Shown piece by piece: positions 59,979-64,000 of a stretch of DNA of 64,000 nt. Below the pieces are notes generated by a model that saw nothing but the letters and a program-made list of their open reading frames with translations, did no database searches and had not been told where the DNA came from. Numbering within the stretch: position 1 is the stretch's first letter; each line of letters opens with the position of its first letter. The stretch is from an uncultured Ezakiella sp. (GTDB lineage Bacteria > Bacillota > Clostridia > Tissierellales > Peptoniphilaceae). Where the stretch lies: positions 86,922 to 150,921 of the forward strand of contig NZ_CALTVH010000002.1 of assembly GCF_943913045.1 (NCBI RefSeq). Direction: 5' to 3'. A program made the position numbers and the translations under genes.

Positions 59979-61468
59979 AGAAGATTTTTGAAGAATTATT
60001 AAATATTGATGCACTGACCTACGATCGCGGAGAGGTCGATATAGCCAAGGCCCTTTATAATATATATTTGGGCCTGGATTACTTTAAGGACCATCCAGAA
60101 AACGTCAAGCTCCTAGCCACAGACGAAGATGAATTTGTCAGATTCAACCAAATGGCCATGATCCAAAAGGGAGATTGCAAGGATGTCGTCCTTATAATAA
60201 ATACCATTGACGAGCCACAGCTCACTGGTAAGTACAGCAAGTCTGATGTCAAGATAATCAAATCCACTCTGGCATCAAATGTTGTAGTTTTGGACGAGCT
60301 TTCAAAGGCAGATTTTGATGGCAATGTAATGATCCTAAATATTTGTGATCGATACGGCAAAAACAAGGGTATGGATTCGGCTGTAAAATATATTATGTCC
60401 ATGAAAGAAGAAGGATATAACTTTATAGCTGCCATAACCACCCACTCATTTTTGACCAATGGCGAGGAGGCCATATTTTTTGGTGCCCAAGCCATTATAA
60501 AACCTGCGATTTTTGTATCAGGTAAAACCGTTCGCACACTTTTATTTGACGAAGGTCTGGATCCAAGTTATATGCTTTCAACCTTTGCTCGCGACCTAAC
60601 TCTCAATTCTGTTTTGATGGACAGTTATCAAAACGAAGTTTCTGAGCCCATCTATGTAAATAGGTTTATAGTGCCAGGCGGTACTGAAGTGCAGAGCTCT
60701 GCATGGGGCTATACTTCTTATATGACTTCAACTGTTAACCAAGACCTCATGGCCTATATGAAGAATCTAAAAAACTTTGTCATTAATTCTTACAACAAAG
60801 CCATAGCAGAATTAAATACCAAGTATGCCAGCTATTGTCTAAAGAGAAATATTCCCTTTAGCCCACTTAAGATCAGACCAAAGGTTTACACCTGGGATGA
60901 ATATTTAAATGAAATTATAACCGTAAGGGGCAATTCAGTTCTATCTTCTCTTAGGAACGATACTGAGGATAAAATCAATCGGTCTCCTGACCTACCGCTC
61001 TCAGAGCTCAGATTACAACTCGTTAAAAATGTTTACGACAAGCACAAGCTAGCTGATGAGCCTATAATTATAATTTATTTTGAAGAGGCACCCAGCCAAC
61101 GTGTAGATATCACTGGTACAAATGCCCTGCAAAGGGATTTGATGTTATCCTTTACTTCAGCAATCAATACAGTTAAGCCAACTATAAAGAGAAGATTTTT
61201 CTATCCCGACATGAGCTATCACTCCTACTTAAATTTAAGTGAAGACTACAGGGACCTCAAAGAATCCCTCAAATTTATACCAATGGCAAGGCCTGAAGAT
61301 TATCACAGGATTAACAATGCTGCCAAACTTTCAATCCCAACCATAAATGTTGGAGGCATCAATAAGATTCAAGATGGAAAATTTACTTTTGATGAAAAAT
61401 ACCACTTTGAAACCTACCCTGCCCTTATGATTGAAGGAATTAAAAGGCTTTTAAAATGCAATTACTAA
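59966..61468 (+). CDS. RocB-like (M20 fold) protein lacking metal ligands
   Basis: 500 residues. The C-terminal third resembles RocB-type M20 family proteins (FYPDMSYHSYLNLSEDYRDL, then IPMARPEDYHRI and LSIPTINVGGINK). In the N-terminal catalytic half the usual H-x-D and DMKGG motifs appear replaced by IINTIDEPQ and DRYGKNKGMDSAVKY, so metal binding is doubtful. It may be a non-catalytic or altered hydrolase. Overlaps deoD and the flavoprotein gene by 13 bp each, so it is part of a coupled four-gene unit. Confidence 0.6.
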   Translation: MLEVKKIFEELLNIDALTYDRGEVDIAKALYNIYLGLDYFKDHPENVKLLATDEDEFVRFNQMAMIQKGDCKDVVLIINTIDEPQLTGKYSKSDVKIIKSTLASNVVVLDELSKADFDGNVMILNICDRYGKNKGMDSAVKYIMSMKEEGYNFIAAITTHSFLTNGEEAIFFGAQAIIKPAIFVSGKTVRTLLFDEGLDPSYMLSTFARDLTLNSVLMDSYQNEVSEPIYVNRFIVPGGTEVQSSAWGYTSYMTSTVNQDLMAYMKNLKNFVINSYNKAIAELNTKYASYCLKRNIPFSPLKIRPKVYTWDEYLNEIITVRGNSVLSSLRNDTEDKINRSPDLPLSELRLQLVKNVYDKHKLADEPIIIIYFEEAPSQRVDITGTNALQRDLMLSFTSAINTVKPTIKRRFFYPDMSYHSYLNLSEDYRDLKESLKFIPMARPEDYHRINNAAKLSIPTINVGGINKIQDGKFTFDEKYHFETYPALMIEGIKRLLKCNY

Positions 61469-62955
61469 ATATAAATACCAGCCTTGACTACGATGATAAG
61501 GAAATCAAAAAAGAAATTTCCAAAAAATATGGCATTAAAGTCAAGGATTACAAAATAATACAAAGGAGCTTAGACGCCAGACGTCAGACCCTTAAATTTA
61601 ATTTAAAAGTTGCTGTCGATATTGATAAAAAAATTAAGGACTCTAGCCCAATGCCAGAGCCCTATAGGCTGCCAGATAAAAAATGCGACCTAAAAATTGC
61701 AATTGTCGGCGCAGGTCCTGCAGGCCTCTACGCTGCCCACGTCCTAGAAAACACTGGAGCTACAGTCCATGTCTATGAACGCGGTGGCGATGTTGACCAA
61801 AGGGTCAGAGATGTAAATGATTTTTTAAAGACCAGAGACCTTAATCCCAACAGCAATATAAGCTTTGGTGAAGGAGGAGCTGGCACTTTCTCAGATGGAA
61901 AGCTCACCTCCCGGTCCAAGGATGCTCGCAAGGAGTATATCAAAGAAGTCCTCTTTAAGTACGGGGCTGATGAAGAAATAACCATCATGCACAAGCCCCA
62001 TATAGGGACAGATGTCCTGCGCGAAGTCATCAAGCATTTTAGGAAGGACCTGGAAGCATCTGGAATTAAATTTTATTTCAACACCAGGGTCGACAATATT
62101 TTAATCGAAGGCGGATGTGCCAAAGCTATTATCGTCGATGGAAAGCCCATTTATTATGATAAAATTATCTTGGCCATTGGCAATGCAGCCAGAGACACCT
62201 TTAAAAACCTAATATCTGATGGCCTACATTTAAATGCGAAACCTTTTGCAATTGGCTTTAGGATTGAACACCTACAAACTTTTGTAGACAAGTCTCAATT
62301 CAAAGACTACGCTGGCCACCCCAGACTTTTTAAGGGCGAATACAGTCTAGCTTGCGATGGAGTTTATAGCTTCTGCATGTGCCCAGGTGGGATCGTCGTC
62401 CCAAGTTCCAGTGAACCCGAACACCTATGTGTAAACGGGATGAGCTACCACAACCGCGGTCTCAGAAATGCCAATTCAGCCATAGTTACGACTATTAATG
62501 ATTACAAAGATGCCCTTGAGTCAATAGCCTTTCAAGAGGATATAGAAAGACGAGCCTTTGAACTTGGTGGAGGAGACTACACCGCCCCAGCTATCCACGT
62601 CCATGACTTTATGGATAAATCAGCTGCAAAAACTTTAAAGGAAGTTCGACCCAGCTATCCACTTGGTGTCCGCTACGAACAGATAGATGAAATATATGGG
62701 GATAAGATAGCAGACAAACTCCGCCAAGGACTAAACGATATGAATAATAAAATGCATGGATTTTTGGACGACGCAATCTTAACTGCAGTCGAATCTAAAA
62801 CCAGCTCCCCTGTCAATATAGAAAGAAACGAAGAATTTATCACCAATATAAAAAACCTCTACGCTTGCGGAGAAGGCGCTGGATACGCCGGCGGAATTGT
62901 AAGCGCAGGTTTAGACGGATTAAAATGTGCAGAAAAAATTTTGGAGGTATTATGA
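61456..62955 (+). CDS. FAD-dependent oxidoreductase (COG2509 type)
   Basis: 499 residues: small N-terminal ferredoxin-like lid (KKYGIKVKDYKIIQRSLDARR), FAD site IVGAGPAGLYAAHVLENTG near residue 79, GEGGAGTFSDGKLTSRSKD, and C-terminal LYACGEGAGYAGGIVSAGLDG. The family is widespread and its substrate is not known. In a plus-strand operon with deoD and the RocB-like gene. Confidence 0.9.
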   Translation: MQLLNINTSLDYDDKEIKKEISKKYGIKVKDYKIIQRSLDARRQTLKFNLKVAVDIDKKIKDSSPMPEPYRLPDKKCDLKIAIVGAGPAGLYAAHVLENTGATVHVYERGGDVDQRVRDVNDFLKTRDLNPNSNISFGEGGAGTFSDGKLTSRSKDARKEYIKEVLFKYGADEEITIMHKPHIGTDVLREVIKHFRKDLEASGIKFYFNTRVDNILIEGGCAKAIIVDGKPIYYDKIILAIGNAARDTFKNLISDGLHLNAKPFAIGFRIEHLQTFVDKSQFKDYAGHPRLFKGEYSLACDGVYSFCMCPGGIVVPSSSEPEHLCVNGMSYHNRGLRNANSAIVTTINDYKDALESIAFQEDIERRAFELGGGDYTAPAIHVHDFMDKSAAKTLKEVRPSYPLGVRYEQIDEIYGDKIADKLRQGLNDMNNKMHGFLDDAILTAVESKTSSPVNIERNEEFITNIKNLYACGEGAGYAGGIVSAGLDGLKCAEKILEVL

Positions 62956-63506
62956 AAGAGTTTAAAATTAAAGCAAAACATATTGAATATCCCGAGCTAT
63001 TAAAACATGACCTGGACACAATCACCAGACACGGATATGAAGTTGTTGATGTAAAAGATGGCAAACTTTTGCTAGAAGAATCAGTCAAGACCTATAACTT
63101 TTTAATAAACGAAAACACCCAAGCCCTTCGCGATTACTACCGCAAGGATGGATGTGGCTACGTGGAATTAAATGTCCAAGAAATCCCCCTAAGGGTAATC
63201 GGCCAATCCATAACAAAAGTAAATCCTGCGACCAGAGAAAATGCAAATTATCTACTGGTAAAATCCACAAGTCGTGAACCAGTCTTCAACTATAAGGAGA
63301 GCCTAGACGACCTCCACAAGGTCAAATCACAAAACAACCTAGTCCTCACAATTATATATGCAATTTTCTTTATATCAGTTCTCGTCCTCCAAGACAGAGC
63401 TGTAAGGAATTTGACAATCTACGGATACTACATCCTAAGTTTTGTAATTATAGGACTCCTGGTAAGTTCTTTCTATAAATTTCTCAGACACAAAGAATTT
63501 AATTAA
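62952..63506 (+). CDS. Small membrane protein of unknown function
   Basis: 184 residues from the ATG at 62952 (GGAGG 6 nt upstream, ATGA overlap with the flavoprotein stop); an earlier frame start would lie inside that gene in a different frame. Soluble N-terminal part, then two membrane spans near the C terminus (NLVLTIIYAIFFISVLVL and IYGYYILSFVIIGLLVSSFY). No family recognised. Confidence 0.75.
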   Translation: MKEFKIKAKHIEYPELLKHDLDTITRHGYEVVDVKDGKLLLEESVKTYNFLINENTQALRDYYRKDGCGYVELNVQEIPLRVIGQSITKVNPATRENANYLLVKSTSREPVFNYKESLDDLHKVKSQNNLVLTIIYAIFFISVLVLQDRAVRNLTIYGYYILSFVIIGLLVSSFYKFLRHKEFN

Positions 63507-63550
63507 AGAATTTTTTTAAAATCTGAATAATATTTTTCAGAAGCTTGTAG

Positions 63551-63580
63551 TGGCTAACTTAATGTTAGCCATTTTTTATT
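63551..63580 (+). terminator. Terminator of the deoD-flavoprotein operon
   Basis: Perfect 8-bp stem TGGCTAAC / GTTAGCCA with a 5-nt loop, followed by TTTTTTATTT. Confidence 0.85.
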
Positions 63581-63584
63581 TGTG

Positions 63585-63938
63585 CATTGCGTGTGCAAGA
63601 TCATCTGCCGTGGAAATTCCACAACCACTCAACCCATAAATGGGAATCGTGGTCGTGGCGGTTCACATAAAGATGAACCCTACCTACGTTCTTATAAAAT
63701 TTGAGTATATTATATTCATTGAGACATTATCATTTCTAATCAAAAATTTTAATGCAAGATATATTTATACAAATGGCATTCATTTCATAGATGGCTTTGC
63801 CGAGGTAGCGGCCGATTTATTTCGGCCATCTCGGGCACGGGGTTCGACGCCCCGTGGTCGAGGTTTTATCAGATGCATTTTAATTTAAATACTGAATACA
63901 TTTCCACACAAAAAAGACGCCACGGGGCGTCTTTTTGT
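63585..63938 (+). ncRNA. Candidate structured non-coding RNA
   Basis: Between two terminators, without a convincing protein. Visible helices: CATCTG (63602-63607) with CAGATG (63870-63875) closing the domain; CCACAACCAC with GTGGTCGTGG around CCCA-TAAA-TGGG (63619-63658); GGTTCA with TGAACC (63660-63679); TGCCGAG with CTCGGGCA enclosing GGCCGA/TCGGCC (63798-63837); and CACGGGG-TTCGACG-CCCCGTG (63836-63856), a 7-bp stem with a tRNA T-loop-like loop. It is not a tRNA, tmRNA, 6S or SRP RNA that I can recognise; the raiA RNA family is one to compare. Strand is chosen from the T-loop and the plus-strand terminator; ends are approximate and no good promoter is seen. Confidence 0.5.
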
Positions 63939-63940
63939 TT
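63911..63940. terminator. Bidirectional terminator
   Basis: AAAAAGACGCC-ACG-GGCGTCTTTTT type stem (a G extra in the loop) with T runs on both strands. It ends the candidate RNA on the plus strand and the partial gene at the window end on the minus strand. Its 3' half CCACGGGGCGTC is also complementary to 63846-63857. Confidence 0.85.
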
Positions 63941-63946
63941 TTGTAT

Positions 63947-64000
63947 TTAGTTGTTTTCAACCCATGTGATGATTTTGTCTAGGAGAACGGCAAGTTCTGC
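63947..64000 (-). CDS. C-terminal end of an unidentified protein (cut by window edge)
   Basis: Open frame entering from the right edge and ending at TAA 63947-63949; it reads AELAVLLDKIITWVENN. A terminator follows, which supports a real gene end. Too short to identify. Confidence 0.55.
   Translation of the reverse strand, partial: AELAVLLDKIITWVENN

Noticed and set aside
62865..62951. N-terminal Arg-rich extension of the 62952 gene
   Set aside because: It reads through the flavoprotein gene in another frame; the ATG at 62952 has GGAGG and an ATGA overlap.
63785..63875. Possible tRNA-Sec or tmRNA because of the UUCGACG T-like arm
   Set aside because: No acceptor partner for the bases after the T arm, no UCA anticodon loop, no tag reading frame and no CCA at the proper place.
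63640..63888. 82-residue open frame on the plus strand near the right end
   Set aside because: It has no ribosome site, ends in a low-complexity Arg-rich stretch made by the GC hairpins, and overlaps the stem structures of the candidate RNA; composition fits RNA, not protein.
1..64000. CRISPR array, prophage, insertion sequence or integrated element
   Set aside because: No spaced identical repeats, transposase, integrase or phage-like gene was found; gene order looks like conserved chromosome throughout.

Overview
The window (64 kb, AT-rich, mostly minus-strand genes in long tightly packed operons) looks like chromosome of an anaerobic, amino-acid-fermenting Gram-positive of the Tissierellia type (Peptoniphilaceae or close relatives). 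Reasons: a complete selenocysteine-dependent glycine reductase locus with its own thioredoxin system and a glycine riboswitch; a Gram-positive dcw cell-division cluster; RicT, DarA and LCP proteins; an S-layer-homology protein; and sigma-A-like promoters. The species assignment is inference from gene content only.

Layout. 1-5342: start of gap (GAPDH, cut by the window edge) behind a BmpA/NupOPQ nucleoside ABC importer. 5382-13315: glycine reductase in two transcripts. The riboswitch-controlled trxB-trxA-grdE-grdA-grdB ends in a terminator; grdC-grdD follows from its own promoter. grdA and grdB each have an in-frame UGA for selenocysteine. 13456-16864: Na/phosphate symporter, trmL, a HAD phosphatase, nrdR. 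16936-28935: division and wall cluster mraZ-rsmH-ftsL-pbp-mraY-murD-ftsW-murG-ftsQ-two DUF881 genes-sbp-ftsZ, with four MraZ operator repeats in front of mraZ. 29115-36976: deoC, yebC, nadE, yigZ, hflX, and a map-MATE-DUF1667-cyclophilin operon. 37036-41336: a Zn/Cd-type P-ATPase with its own promoter and operator, carbamate kinase with a nucleoside phosphorylase, and a small GlsB-like membrane protein. 41443-43665: a DUF4230-like protein, a TcyP-type cystine symporter, and a 94-residue selenoprotein that ordinary gene calling splits at its UGA. 43802-47941: ricT, holB, darA, tmk, SLH protein, flavoprotein. 48011-52745: nagA-ptsI divergent from nagE-crr, a GlcNAc PTS module. 52847-58642: lipoproteins, tRNA-Ser, tadA, fni, LCP protein, psd. 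58718-63506 (plus strand): pssA, deoD, a RocB-like protein with lost metal ligands, a COG2509-type flavoprotein and a small membrane protein. 63585-63946: no convincing protein, but a strongly structured, terminator-bounded stretch that is probably a non-coding RNA.

How it fits together. Glycine reductase with thioredoxin makes acetyl phosphate, hence ATP, from glycine. Nucleoside import, three phosphorolysis or aldolase genes (deoC, deoD, the 40164 gene) and gap point to nucleoside scavenging feeding glycolysis. Cystine and GlcNAc uptake add sulfur and amino sugar. No selA, selB, selC or selD is visible here, so the selenocysteine machinery must lie elsewhere.

Most worth a second look: the small selenoprotein downstream of tcyP with a good bacterial SECIS hairpin; the candidate structured RNA at 63585-63946 with a 12-nt pairing that competes with its own terminator; a lysine-rich tandem-repeat tail one base out of frame behind the lipoprotein at 52970; and the metal-ligand-less RocB-like protein.
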